Positions 33,629 to 42,971 of a stretch of 64,000 nt of DNA are shown piece after piece (within the stretch, counting starts at the first letter, position 1; each line of letters opens with the position of its first letter). Position numbers and translations under genes: made by a program. The stretch lies in the NCBI RefSeq assembly GCF_025144665.1, contig NZ_CP102294.1:1-64000 (forward strand), written 5' to 3'. The DNA comes from Alistipes ihumii AP11 (GTDB lineage Bacteria; Bacteroidota; Bacteroidia; Bacteroidales; Rikenellaceae). Below the pieces are notes generated by a model. The model did not search any database and was not told the DNA's origin. It saw nothing but the letters and a program-made list of their open reading frames with translations.

Positions 33629-35401
33629 ATGAAAAAACTTTTAGCCTTCTCTTGTTTGATGTGCGCCGCGACGCTGTCGGCCGCCGGTCCGATGGGCAAG
33701 GGCAGCCTGCCCCCCGTTTTCCCGAAAGACGTGGCCGACAAGGCGCAGTTCGATACCCGGACGCGGGCCTATCTGTCGCCTGTTCGCGTGATGTGGACGC
33801 AAAACGGCGAGCTGATCGACGGCGCGCAGAACCTGTTGTTGCAGGGCAACGGCCAGGCTACGACGGCCGCTACGCCCAAGGTCGTCTTTACGGCCAAAGA
33901 GGGCAAGCGGCCGTCGATTCTGCTCGACTTCGGCCGCGAGATTCACGGCGGCCTGCAGTTCGTTACCTGCATCCGCGCCTCGACCAAGCCGGTCAAGGTG
34001 CGCGTGCGGCTGGGCGAGTCGGTCGGCGAGGCGATGTGCAACATTACGCCCGAGAACGGCGCGACGAACGATCATGCGATGCGCGACTATACGATCGAGC
34101 TTCCGTGGCTCGGCGTGTGCGAAGTGGGCAATTCCGGCTTCCGCTTCGTGCGGATCGATCTGCTCGAAGATGACGTCGAGCTGCCTATCAAGGAGATACG
34201 TGCGAGCCTTCTCTATCGCGACATTCCCTACCTGGGCTCGTTCCGCTCGAGCGATCCGCGCGTGGACAGCATCTGGATGACCGGAGCCTACACGCTGCAT
34301 CTGAACCTGCAGGAGTATCTGGTCGAGGCTCCGAAGCGCGACCGGCTCGTATGGCTCGGCGACTTGCATCCCGAAGTGCGCACGGCGCTGGCCGTTTTCG
34401 GCGACAACGAGGCTTTGTCGCGCGGGCTCGACTTCGCCCGCGACGAGACGCCGCTGCCTGGCTGGATGAACGGCATGTGCTCCTATTCGCTGTGGTGGGT
34501 GCTGATTCACCGCGACTATTACAAGTATCGCGGCGACATGGACTATTTGCGCGAGCAGCAGCCCTATCTGAGCCAGTTGCTCAGGATTCTGATGAGCAAG
34601 GTCGATGCCGAGGGGCGCGAGCACCTCGACGGGGGCGGCCGTTTCCTGGACTGGCCGACGAGCGAGGATACGCTCGCGATCGATGCCGGTCTGCATGCGC
34701 TGATGCTGATGACGCTCGAGGCCGGCGGCGAGATGCTGACCGCGCTGGGCGACAAGGAGCTGGCCGGGCAATGTTTCGAGACCGCCGGACGGATGAAGAA
34801 AGTGACGCCCGACTACCGTACGTCGAAACAGTCGGCCGCGCTGATTGCGTTGGCCGGGATCGTACCGGCCGAGAAGGCGAACGAGGAAGTGCTGAGCGTC
34901 GGCGGCCCGCACGGTTTCTCGACGTTCTACGGATATTACATGCTGCAGGCTCAGGCCAAGGCGGGCGACTATGCCGGCGCGATCCGCAACATGAAGGACT
35001 ATTGGGGTGGCATGCTCGATCTGGGCGCCACGACCTTCTGGGAGGATTTCGACGTGGACTGGCTGAAGAACGCCGCGCGCATCGACGAACTGACGCCTGC
35101 GGGCAAAATCGACGTTCACCGCACCTACGGCGACTATTGTTACAAGGGATACCGTCACAGCCTGGCCCACGGTTGGGCATCGGGTCCGACCGCTTTCCTG
35201 AGCGAGTACGTGCTCGGCGTGCAGATCGTCGAGCCGGGCTGCAAGGTCGTCCGTGTCGAGCCGCATTTGGGCGATCTGGAATGGGTCGAGGGAACGGTTC
35301 CCACCCCCTACGGCGTGATACGGGTCCGTCATGACAAGCGTCCGGACGGTACGGTGCGCTCGAAGATCGAGGCTCCGAAAGGCGTGAAGGTGATCAAGTG
35401 A
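33629..35401 (+). CDS. Alpha-L-rhamnosidase (GH78-like), exported
   Basis: 590 residues from the ATG giving the signal peptide MKKLLAFSCLMCAATLSA; an ATG six codons upstream is less likely. A beta-rich domain (~40-200, ILLDFGREIHGGLQF) precedes an (alpha/alpha)6 barrel (~200-520) with APKRDRLVWLGDLHPEV, the counterpart of the GH78 acid-residue segment, and EDFDVDWL plus HSLAHGWASGPTAFLSEYVLG. A C-terminal beta domain with VEPHLGDLEWVEGTVPTPYG follows. It would release L-rhamnose from plant or bacterial glycans. Location upstream of rhaB-rhaA-rhaT-rhaM supports the assignment. 590 residues is short for GH78. Confidence 0.8.
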   Translation: MKKLLAFSCLMCAATLSAAGPMGKGSLPPVFPKDVADKAQFDTRTRAYLSPVRVMWTQNGELIDGAQNLLLQGNGQATTAATPKVVFTAKEGKRPSILLDFGREIHGGLQFVTCIRASTKPVKVRVRLGESVGEAMCNITPENGATNDHAMRDYTIELPWLGVCEVGNSGFRFVRIDLLEDDVELPIKEIRASLLYRDIPYLGSFRSSDPRVDSIWMTGAYTLHLNLQEYLVEAPKRDRLVWLGDLHPEVRTALAVFGDNEALSRGLDFARDETPLPGWMNGMCSYSLWWVLIHRDYYKYRGDMDYLREQQPYLSQLLRILMSKVDAEGREHLDGGGRFLDWPTSEDTLAIDAGLHALMLMTLEAGGEMLTALGDKELAGQCFETAGRMKKVTPDYRTSKQSAALIALAGIVPAEKANEEVLSVGGPHGFSTFYGYYMLQAQAKAGDYAGAIRNMKDYWGGMLDLGATTFWEDFDVDWLKNAARIDELTPAGKIDVHRTYGDYCYKGYRHSLAHGWASGPTAFLSEYVLGVQIVEPGCKVVRVEPHLGDLEWVEGTVPTPYGVIRVRHDKRPDGTVRSKIEAPKGVKVIK

Positions 35402-35707
35402 CAGACGGCTCGTCGTTCGCGTCCGGCGGGTGCGGCGGACGGTCCGTGAAAAGGACGGTGTCAAAAAACATATTTTTTATATCATTATTTTCACAGACCG
35501 TTCGTATCCGTTCGATTAAATTTGTTAACGCAAAACGAAGGGAAAGATACGTACATCCGCCGGGACGTCTCCGGACGAGAAGAGGCGCCGGAGATGAGGC
35601 ATATATCGCCGCTTCGCCCGGTCTTTTCCCGGGCGGGTAGCAGCAGCCCGCCGTTTTGCGGGGCGATGAGCAAAAAACGAACAACTTAAAACCAAACCTA
35701 TAGACAG
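35402..35707 (+). promoter_or_regulatory. Leader region of rhaB with -7 box and a small hairpin
   Basis: 306 bases. TAaaTTTG at 35517-35524 is a candidate -7 box, placing the start near 35530 and giving a roughly 175-nt leader. GGCGGG (35632-35637) can pair with CCCGCC (35647-35652), followed by GTTTTG, a weak attenuator-like structure. No operator was recognised. Confidence 0.4.
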
Positions 35708-37183
35708 ATGAAGCAATATTCGTTTCTCGCGTTCGATCTGGGAGCCACCAGCGGCCGCACGATCCTCGGAACGCTGAACGAGGGCAAGCTCCAGATGAAG
35801 GAGCTGACTCGCTTCCCGAACCAGATTCTCGAACTGGGCGGACATTTTTACTGGAATATCTATTCGCTGTACGAGCATCTGAAGGCCGGCATGGTCGCCG
35901 CCGCGAAAGAGGATGTCGAGATCGAGTCGATCGGTATCGACACATGGGGCGTCGATTTCGCCTTTCTGGGGTCCGACGGCCAGATGCTGGGCATGCCCTA
36001 TGCGTACCGCGATCCGCATACGATGGGGGCTCCCGAAGAGTATTTCGAGAAGATCATGTCGCGCAAGGAGGTGTACGAGGCTACCGGCATTCAGGTGATG
36101 AACTTCAACAGCCTGTACCAGCTTTACGCGATGAAGCGCGATAAGTCGTCGCTACTGGCCGCCGCCAAGGAGGCTCTGTTCATCCCCGACGCGCTGAGCT
36201 ACATGCTGACGGGTAAGAAAGTGGTCGAGTATACGATCGCTTCGACCTCCCAGATGCTCAATCCCCGCACGAAGAAGTTCGAAAAAGAGTTGCTCGAGAA
36301 GATGGGCGTCGATCCCGAACTGTTCGGCCAGATCGTGATGCCGGGCTACGTGATCGGCGAGCTGACCGATACGCTGGCCGCCGAGACCGGGCTGGGTAAG
36401 ATTCCGGTCGTCGCCGTCGCCGGACACGATACCGCTTCGGCCGTCGCCGCCGTTCCGGCCAAGAACGAGAAGTTCGCTTACCTGAGTTCCGGAACCTGGT
36501 CGCTGATGGGTATCGAGGTGAAAGACCCGATCATCACCGAGGAGACGATGCGCCTGAACATCACCAATGAGGGCGGCGTCGAGGGCACGACCCGGCTGCT
36601 GAAGAACATCACGGGCATGTGGATTCTCGAACAGTGCATCAAGGAGTGGAAGAAGGAGGCGATCGAGTACACCTACCCCGAGATCGTCAAGATGGCGCGC
36701 GACGCCGAGCCCTTCCAGTCGTTCATCGATCCCGACGACGCGTCGTTCGCCAATCCCAAGAGCATGATCGCGGCGATCAAGGAGTTCTGCACCAAGAGCG
36801 GGCAGAAAGTGCCGCGCAATCATTCGGAGCTGATCCGCTGCATTTTCGAGAGTTTGGCTCTCAAGTACAAGAACGTGCTCGACAAGTTCCGCTCGCTGGC
36901 TCCGTTCCCGATCGAGAGGCTGCATATCATCGGCGGCGGCGCGAAGAACCGTCTGCTGAACCAGTTCACGGCCAACGCTACCGGCGTGACGGTCGTGGCA
37001 GGGCCTTCGGAAGGAACGGCTATCGGCAACATCATGTTGCAGGCCCGTGCCGCCGGCTGCGTGAACTCGCTGCAGGAGATGCGCAACATGATCAGCGAGG
37101 CGATCGAGATCGAGACCTTCACGCCCGAGGATACCGACGCGTGGAACGCCGCATACGAAAAGATCAAAGGCTTGATCAAATAA
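35708..37183 (+). CDS. rhaB: Rhamnulokinase
   Basis: 491 residues, FGGY carbohydrate kinase. It phosphorylates L-rhamnulose to L-rhamnulose 1-phosphate. Landmarks: N-terminal phosphate loop FLAFDLGATSGRTILG, ESIGIDTWGVDFAFLG (catalytic Asp region), VVAVAGHDTASAVAAVP, YLSSGTWSLMGIE and the ATP-site segment IIGGGAKNRLLNQFTANATG. It is the first metabolic gene of the rha set; rhaA follows after 82 bases. Confidence 0.95.
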   Translation: MKQYSFLAFDLGATSGRTILGTLNEGKLQMKELTRFPNQILELGGHFYWNIYSLYEHLKAGMVAAAKEDVEIESIGIDTWGVDFAFLGSDGQMLGMPYAYRDPHTMGAPEEYFEKIMSRKEVYEATGIQVMNFNSLYQLYAMKRDKSSLLAAAKEALFIPDALSYMLTGKKVVEYTIASTSQMLNPRTKKFEKELLEKMGVDPELFGQIVMPGYVIGELTDTLAAETGLGKIPVVAVAGHDTASAVAAVPAKNEKFAYLSSGTWSLMGIEVKDPIITEETMRLNITNEGGVEGTTRLLKNITGMWILEQCIKEWKKEAIEYTYPEIVKMARDAEPFQSFIDPDDASFANPKSMIAAIKEFCTKSGQKVPRNHSELIRCIFESLALKYKNVLDKFRSLAPFPIERLHIIGGGAKNRLLNQFTANATGVTVVAGPSEGTAIGNIMLQARAAGCVNSLQEMRNMISEAIEIETFTPEDTDAWNAAYEKIKGLIK

Positions 37184-37265
37184 AACCGGACGGGCGGCCG
37201 TCCCGCGGCGGCCGGTCCCGTTCTTTCATCGAAATCAATCGTTTCAACTTAAAACCTAAAGACCA

Positions 37266-38519
37266 ATGAAAGACGCACAGATTCAGAAAGCCTACGAGGC
37301 CGCCAAGGAGCGCTATGCCGAAATCGGCGTGAATACCGATGCCGTGCTCGAACAGATTGCCAAGGTATCGCTGTCGCTGCACTGCTGGCAGACCGACGAC
37401 GTGACCGGTTTCGAGAATCCCGACGGCCAGCTCTCCGGAGGTATTCAGGCTACGGGCAACTATCCGGGCAAGGCCCGCAACATCGAGGAGGTCCGCAAGG
37501 ACATCGAAAAGGTCAAGACGCTGCTCCCCGGTAACCATCGTCTGAACATCCACGCCATCTACGGCGACTTCGGCGGCCAGAAGGTCGACCGCGACCAAAT
37601 CGAGCCGAAGCACTTCCAGAGCTGGATCGACTGGGCCAAGGCCAACAACATGAAGCTCGACTTCAACAGCACCAGCTTCTCGCACCCGAAGAGCGGCGAC
37701 CAGACGCTGTCGAACCGCGACAAGGGCATCCGCGACTTCTGGATCGAGCATACGATCCGCAGCCGCAAAATCGCCGACGAGATGGGTAAGCAGCTCGGCG
37801 ACAAGGCCTGCCACAACCTGTGGATTCACGACGGATCGAAGGACCTGACCGTCGACCGTTACCTGTACCGCTCGCTGCTGAAGGACTCGCTGGACAAGAT
37901 CTTCGCCGTGAAGTGCCCGAACGTGAAGGATGCCGTCGAGAGCAAAGTGTTCGGCGTGGGTCTCGAAAGCTATACGGTCGGCTCGCACGAGTTCTATATG
38001 GGCTATGCCGTTCAGAACGGAATCATGTGCACGCTCGACATGGGACACTTCCATCCGACCGAGGAGACTTACGACAAGATTTCGTCCCTGCTGCTCTTCA
38101 CTCCGGAGATCATGCTGCACGTAAGCCGTCCGGTACGCTGGGACAGCGACCACGTCGTGATCCTGAACGACAGCGTGCAGCTGCTCGCGCAGGAGATCGT
38201 ATGGGCCAATGCCTTGGGCAAGACCAATATCGGCCTCGACTACTTCGATGCCTCGATCAACCGCATCGGCGCTTACGTCGTAGGTAGCCGTGCCACGCAG
38301 AAAGCGTTCCTTCAGGCCCTGCTGACTCCGATCGGCAAGCTCCGCGAGTACGAGGCCGAAGGCAAGCTGTTCCAGCGCATGGCCGTGCTCGAGGAAGCCA
38401 AGAGCATGCCTTGGGCTGCCGTTTACGACTACTTCTGCTACCAGAACAACGTTCCCGTGGCCGAAGACTACATCGCCGAAATCGAGAAGTACGAGAAGGA
38501 AGTTACCTCGAAAAGATAG
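37266..38519 (+). CDS. rhaA: L-rhamnose isomerase
   Basis: 417 residues, matching the family length. It converts L-rhamnose to L-rhamnulose. Metal and active-site segments are recognisable: SLSLHCWQTDDVTGFE, LDFNSTSFSHP, NLWIHDGSKD, LESYTVGSHEFYMGYA and TLDMGHFHPTEE. HVSRPVRWDSDHVVILND completes the site. Very even, GC-rich codon use suggests high expression. The rhaB-rhaA gap has a GC-rich imperfect inverted repeat at about 37187-37225. Confidence 0.97.
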   Translation: MKDAQIQKAYEAAKERYAEIGVNTDAVLEQIAKVSLSLHCWQTDDVTGFENPDGQLSGGIQATGNYPGKARNIEEVRKDIEKVKTLLPGNHRLNIHAIYGDFGGQKVDRDQIEPKHFQSWIDWAKANNMKLDFNSTSFSHPKSGDQTLSNRDKGIRDFWIEHTIRSRKIADEMGKQLGDKACHNLWIHDGSKDLTVDRYLYRSLLKDSLDKIFAVKCPNVKDAVESKVFGVGLESYTVGSHEFYMGYAVQNGIMCTLDMGHFHPTEETYDKISSLLLFTPEIMLHVSRPVRWDSDHVVILNDSVQLLAQEIVWANALGKTNIGLDYFDASINRIGAYVVGSRATQKAFLQALLTPIGKLREYEAEGKLFQRMAVLEEAKSMPWAAVYDYFCYQNNVPVAEDYIAEIEKYEKEVTSKR

Positions 38520-38538
38520 TAACAGCTAACCGATGAGA

Positions 38539-38583
38539 CTATCCGCCGTGCGTTTCGTGCAAGCGAAACGCGCGTGCGGATAG
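38539..38583 (+). other. Two-part hairpin between rhaA and rhaT
   Basis: CTATCCGC pairs with GCGGATAG at the base, and GCGTTTCG with CGAAACGC above an internal loop. There is no T-run after it. Possibly an mRNA-stability or partial-termination element that lowers transporter expression relative to rhaA; function is inferred. Confidence 0.6.
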
Positions 38584-38610
38584 CTCGTATCTTAAAACTA
38601 CTGCCGGATT

Positions 38611-39654
38611 ATGGAAATTTTATTGGGCTTACTGATCATCGCCATAGGAAGCTTCGGGCAATCTAGCTCCTATGTGCCCATCAAGAAAGTGAAAAGCTGG
38701 GCTTGGGAAAGCTTCTGGATCGTTCAGGGTATTTTCGCATGGCTCGTATTCCCGTTTCTGGGCGCGCTGCTGGGCGTGCCTCAGGGCATGGGGCTTTTCG
38801 AGCTGCTCGGCTCGGGCGGAGCGCTCAAATCGATTGTTTACGGTGTACTCTGGGGCGTCGGCGGTCTGACGTTCGGACTCAGCATGCGCTATCTGGGCGT
38901 CGCGCTCGGCCAGTCGATTTCGCTGGGTACCTGCGCCGGCTTCGGCACGTTGCTGCCGGCCATCTTCGCCGGGACGAACCTGTTCCGGGGCGAGGGGCTG
39001 ATCCTGCTCGTAGGCGTGTGCATCACGCTGGCAGGTATCGCCGTGATCGGCTATGCCGGCTCGCTGCGTTCGAAGAACATGACCGAAGAGGAGAAAAAGG
39101 CCGCGATCAAGGATTTCGCGTTGACCAAGGGCCTGCTCGTAGCGCTGTTGGCCGGCGTGATGAGCGCTTGCTTCGCGCTGGGCCTCGATGCGGGAGCCCC
39201 GATCAAGGAGGCGGCCCTCTCCAACGGCGTGAAACCGCTTTTCGCCGGTCTGCCGGTCATTCTGCTCGTAACTTTCGGCGGCTTTTTGACCAATGCCGCC
39301 TATTGCATTCAGCAGAACGTGAAGAATCACACCGGAGGGGACTATTTCTCCGTGTCGGGCAGCGTACTGGTCAACAATCTGCTTTTCTGCGCTTTGGCCG
39401 GCGTACTGTGGTACTCGCAGTTCTTCGGCTTGGAAATGGGCAAGAGCTTCTTGGCCGACTCGCCGCTGCTGCTCGCTTTCTCGTGGAGCATTCTGATGTC
39501 GCTGAACGTCACCTTCTCGAACGTATGGGGCATTCTGCTCAAGGAGTGGAAGGGTTGCGACCGCAAGACGATTACCGTGCTGGTCGTCGGCTTAGTGATT
39601 CTGGTCTTCTCGGTCTTCGCTCCGTCGTTGATGAACATGGCTTTCGGATATTAG
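38611..39654 (+). CDS. rhaT: L-rhamnose/proton symporter RhaT
   Basis: 347 residues, ten predicted membrane helices, DMT-superfamily RhaT. Recognised from GSFGQSSSYVPIKKVKSWAWESFWIVQGIFAW at the start (the family's SSxxPxxKVKxWxWE pattern), GGLTFGLSMRYLGVALGQSISLG and WYSQFFGLEMGKS. It imports L-rhamnose with a proton. Context inside the rha cluster agrees. Confidence 0.94.
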   Translation: MEILLGLLIIAIGSFGQSSSYVPIKKVKSWAWESFWIVQGIFAWLVFPFLGALLGVPQGMGLFELLGSGGALKSIVYGVLWGVGGLTFGLSMRYLGVALGQSISLGTCAGFGTLLPAIFAGTNLFRGEGLILLVGVCITLAGIAVIGYAGSLRSKNMTEEEKKAAIKDFALTKGLLVALLAGVMSACFALGLDAGAPIKEAALSNGVKPLFAGLPVILLVTFGGFLTNAAYCIQQNVKNHTGGDYFSVSGSVLVNNLLFCALAGVLWYSQFFGLEMGKSFLADSPLLLAFSWSILMSLNVTFSNVWGILLKEWKGCDRKTITVLVVGLVILVFSVFAPSLMNMAFGY

Positions 39655-39725
39655 CCGCATGAACCTATTCGGGTTTTGCGGGCCTGCCGCCTGCGGAACC
39701 CATAACCGAATAAAACTTCGAAATT

Positions 39726-40037
39726 ATGAGATGTGCATTCAAAATGAAACTCAAGCTCGGATGCGAGGTTGAGTATGAGAAGCGCCACCGCGCCATCTGG
39801 CCCGAGCTGGTCAAACTGCTCAAGGAAACGGGCGTCAGCGAGTATTCGATTTTTTGGGACAAGGAGACGAATTTGCTGTTCGCCGTTCAGGAACAGGCGG
39901 GCGACAGCGGCTCGCAGGATCTGGGTACGAATCCCGTCGTTAAAAAATGGTGGGATTACATGGCCGACATCATGGACGTCAATCCCGACAATTCGCCGGT
40001 GTCGATTCCCCTGAAGGAGGTTTTCTATATGAAATAG
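39726..40037 (+). CDS. rhaM: L-rhamnose mutarotase
   Basis: 103 residues, RhaM/YiiL family. It interconverts alpha and beta anomers of L-rhamnose. Typical segments: VEYEKRHRAIWPELVKLLKETGVSEYSIFWD with the catalytic His, LFAVQEQ, KKWWDYMADIMDVNPDNSP and the C-terminal LKEVFYM. It is the last gene of the cluster, followed by a terminator. The position often held by the rhamnulose-1-phosphate aldolase gene is empty here. Confidence 0.94.
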   Translation: MRCAFKMKLKLGCEVEYEKRHRAIWPELVKLLKETGVSEYSIFWDKETNLLFAVQEQAGDSGSQDLGTNPVVKKWWDYMADIMDVNPDNSPVSIPLKEVFYMK

Positions 40038-40074
40038 GGAATCCTTCCGGTTTCGGCCGGTTGATCGGATGCAG

Positions 40075-40107
40075 CGGAGGGCGGCCGACGGGCCGCCCTC
40101 CGTTTTT
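40075..40107 (+). terminator. Terminator of the rhamnose cluster
   Basis: CGGAGGGCGGCC (40075-40086) pairs with GGCCGCCCTCCG (40091-40102), followed by TTTTT. Confidence 0.88.
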
Positions 40108-40209
40108 CGGGTTTTCGGTCTTGTCGTCCGACGATGTTCCGAAATTTTTCCGAAATATGCCGTATTCGGGTCAAAATGTTTATCTTTAGGGTAGTGTTAG
40201 TACCCGATT

Positions 40210-40482
40210 ATGTCGAAACTCACCCGTCTCTGCATCTGTTTTCTCGCCTTTTGTCTTTTTCTCGACGGTTGCACCGAACGGACGAACGTCGATGTCGGTT
40301 GTCGTTCTATTGTCGGAATGCGGTTTCTGAGAGCGTTCGTTCCGGACGATGGCGTTGCGTGGCGCCCGGCGGATTGGCCGTCGCGCTGCAGCCGAAAGCG
40401 GTCTCTTGCGGCAGCAGCGGCATGCCGTCTCTCTGCGGGTTCGTGCCTTGGCAACGGTCAATTTGTTCAGTTGACGATTTAA
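40210..40482 (+). pseudogene. Fragment resembling the start of the following regulator gene
   Basis: The 90-residue frame begins MSKLTRLCICFLAFCLFLDGCTER. This parallels the start of the next gene (MRNFTRLCVFLLF, then WSGCGDR) at protein and DNA level (shared CACCCGTCT then TGC). After about residue 25 the similarity ends and the sequence has no family features. It ends immediately before the next ATG. The simplest reading is a truncated duplicate of the regulator's 5' end. A short lipoprotein (lipobox LDGC) translated upstream of the regulator cannot be excluded. Confidence 0.5.
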
Positions 40483-42231
40483 ATGGACGATCATATGCGA
40501 AATTTCACCCGTCTTTGCGTTTTTCTGCTGTTTATCTCTTGTTGCTGGAGCGGTTGCGGCGACCGTTCGGTCCGGCACCGGATGCTGGAGGCCGAGGCTC
40601 GTTTCGACACGGTACCGTCGGATATTTTCCGGCTGTTGTCGGAGGTCGGGTCTCCCGACAGTCTCTCTTCCGAGGACCGGGCCCTTTACGATCTGCTGAC
40701 GCTCAGGTCTTACAGCATTGGGGGTAAGCCGCTGCCCGACTCGCTGGTTCGGCATGTGTACGCATACTATCATGCGACCGACGACAGCCTGCACCGTGCG
40801 CGGGCATCTCTTTATATGAGCCGTCTCCATTACAAGTCGAGATCCCATTTCCGCCAATGGTTGCTTCCCCTGCTCGAGGCAGAACGTTACGCGCCTGCGG
40901 ATAATTTGCTTCTTCGCGGCCAAATCTCTTCCGACATGGGAGCCGTCTATGAAATGCAGTACGAGGACGAACTGGCATTCGACAAGTATCGCCGGGCCTA
41001 CGAGATTTTCAAACGGCTGGGACGGTTGGATTTGCAGGTTCGGGCCGCCGGTCGTACGGGGTACGTGCACTTTTACCTGCACCGCTACGACAGCGCCCGA
41101 TATTATTTCCGGGAGGGATTTCGGATATCCGGGATTCTCCGCGATACGGCCATGCTCTCGAATTTTGAATACAGTATAGGGAACGTTTTCAAATACGAGA
41201 ACAGGCTCGATTCGGCCTATGATTATTTCAATCGGGCGATTGCGTGGAGCCGGGATACGACCCCTGAGATGCGCCTTTTGCTGGCCGATGTCTACCTCGA
41301 GCAGAACAAGGTGCTCGACGCCCGAAGGACTTTGCTGAAAGGACTTTCCGTTTTCAAGCGGAGGAAGGACACGGCCAAGATATGCGGCGCGTATCTCGTT
41401 CTGAGACAAATCGAGGAGAAGGCCGGGAACCGGGAGTTCGCGCTGGTGGCTGCCGACAGCGCCCACAGATACAAGGATTTTCTGACGGACTTCGTTCAGG
41501 AGAACCTGATCTCCGAGATACGCAAGGATTCCGATAACTTGCAGCTCGCCGGCGAGCGTAACCGGCTGTTGCTCCAAAGGCGTAATCTGTGGCTGGTTCT
41601 GTCGCTTTGTCTGGCGGCGCTTCTGGGCGGTCTTTGCCTCTACTTCGTGGCCGTCTCTCGCCGCGACCGGCGGATTTTGCAGGCCGAGTCCGACCGCCGG
41701 CGTCAGGAGAACGAGACGCAGCGGGTCCGCTTGCAGTTACAGGGCGAGACGATCAGCCGTCAGCAGACCGAATTGAGGCTCGAGCGCATGCGCTCGAAAC
41801 TGGGCGAATCGCGCCAGCTGCTGTTACGGCATTTGGAGGTGCAACGCCATATCAGCGAGTTGAAGCGGGCAGGAGAGCAGGAAGACGATCTTGACGGACA
41901 GCAGGTCGCTCGTTTGATCGACCGATTCTCGCTGACTCCGAATAGCTGGCCCGAGCTGGCTCGGATCATCGATCAGATTTACGACGATCTGCCGGTGGGC
42001 CTTTCGGAGGTTTATCCACAGTTGTCGGTCGACGACGTTCGTCTTTGCTGCATGATTATCGTCGGTTTGTCGTCCTCGGAGATCGCGCAGGTTCTGGACA
42101 TCCGTACCGAGTCCGTCTACCGCAAGCGCCGTCGTCTGAAGAAGAAATTGTCTTTGGGCGAGAAGGACAGTCTTCGCGAGCACTTGCTGCGGTTCATAGA
42201 CCGGATGGCGGACGATCCGCGAGCAGTCTGA
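40483..42231 (+). CDS. TPR-repeat, transmembrane, LuxR-like HTH regulator
   Basis: 582 residues from ATG 40483; ATG 40495 is equally possible. A hydrophobic export signal ending near SGCGD (lipoprotein-like, although Trp at -3 is unusual) is followed by a tetratricopeptide-type helical region (~40-340), one membrane helix (LWLVLSLCLAALLGGLCLYFVAV, ~370-393), a coiled coil (~395-470), and a C-terminal HTH (~505-575) with LSVDDVRLCCMIIVGLSSSEIAQVLDIRTESVYRKRRRLKKKL. This is the common Bacteroidota design for a one-component membrane regulator that senses in the periplasm and binds DNA inside. Its target may be nearby (rha cluster) but there is no direct evidence. Confidence 0.85.
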   Translation: MDDHMRNFTRLCVFLLFISCCWSGCGDRSVRHRMLEAEARFDTVPSDIFRLLSEVGSPDSLSSEDRALYDLLTLRSYSIGGKPLPDSLVRHVYAYYHATDDSLHRARASLYMSRLHYKSRSHFRQWLLPLLEAERYAPADNLLLRGQISSDMGAVYEMQYEDELAFDKYRRAYEIFKRLGRLDLQVRAAGRTGYVHFYLHRYDSARYYFREGFRISGILRDTAMLSNFEYSIGNVFKYENRLDSAYDYFNRAIAWSRDTTPEMRLLLADVYLEQNKVLDARRTLLKGLSVFKRRKDTAKICGAYLVLRQIEEKAGNREFALVAADSAHRYKDFLTDFVQENLISEIRKDSDNLQLAGERNRLLLQRRNLWLVLSLCLAALLGGLCLYFVAVSRRDRRILQAESDRRRQENETQRVRLQLQGETISRQQTELRLERMRSKLGESRQLLLRHLEVQRHISELKRAGEQEDDLDGQQVARLIDRFSLTPNSWPELARIIDQIYDDLPVGLSEVYPQLSVDDVRLCCMIIVGLSSSEIAQVLDIRTESVYRKRRRLKKKLSLGEKDSLREHLLRFIDRMADDPRAV

Positions 42232-42448
42232 CGGTTTCGTAAGAGACCTCGGTTCGTCTGCGTCCGGAGCCGTTCGACGACCGTTCGGACCGTAACCGGG
42301 ACGATGTGGGGGCGACCCGACATGGGATTCATGGACTGTCCGTTTTCTCGGCCGGCAGGCCGCGGAGAGTCGCTTGTCGAAATGGCGGACGTTTCGGTCG
42401 GATCGTTTCGGCCGGGAAATCTCCGACAGGCGTTACGGCGGTAGCATG

Positions 42449-42496
42449 AATAAAGACAGCGCCCCGTTTCCTGTGAAACGGGGCGCTGTCTTTATT
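42449..42496. terminator. Bidirectional terminator between the regulator and rplI
   Basis: A 22-bp perfect stem: 42449-42470 (starting AATAAAGACAGCG) with 42475-42496, loop CTGT. The A/T-rich base of the stem gives a T-run in both directions. It serves the convergent regulator and ribosomal protein operon. Bases 42232-42448 hold nothing recognisable. Confidence 0.9.
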
Positions 42497-42510
42497 TAGA
42501 AAACTCTGCC

Positions 42511-42951
42511 TTACTCTTCGGCGACCACCTCGAAATGAACGGTCGCGGAGATTCCTTTGTAGATTTTGACAGAGGCTTCGTAGGCTCCTATCGTCTTCAC
42601 TGCATCCAGCGAGATGCTCTTGCGATCCACCGTGATGCCCTTGGCTTCGAGGGCTTCGGCCAGGTGAGCCGCCGTGATCGATCCGAAAATGCGTCCTTCC
42701 TCGGCCTTGGCCGTCAGCTTCAGCGAGGTTTCGGCGATCTTGGCCGCGAGCGCCTCGGCGTCGCCTACCAGCTTGGCTTCCTTGTGGGCCTGCTGCTTGA
42801 GGTTCTCGGCCAGTATTTTGCGGGCCGAAGCCGTCGCGCTTTTGGCCAAACCCTGCGGGATCAGGTAGTTGTTCGCATAACCGGGGCGTACGTCCACGAT
42901 GTCGTTTGCATAGCCCAACTTGTCTACGTCCTTGATCAGAATGACTTCCAT
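42511..42951 (-). CDS. rplI: 50S ribosomal protein L9
   Basis: 146 residues. N-terminal domain MEVILIKDVDKLGYANDIVDVRPGYANNYLIPQGLA is the L9 signature, followed by the long connecting helix and the C-terminal domain (EGRIFGSITAAHLAEAL). Third gene of the rpsF-rpsR-rplI operon, 20 bases after rpsR. Confidence 0.98.
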   Translation of the reverse strand: MEVILIKDVDKLGYANDIVDVRPGYANNYLIPQGLAKSATASARKILAENLKQQAHKEAKLVGDAEALAAKIAETSLKLTAKAEEGRIFGSITAAHLAEALEAKGITVDRKSISLDAVKTIGAYEASVKIYKGISATVHFEVVAEE

Positions 42952-42971
42952 AGTGTATCCTCCGGTTTAGA

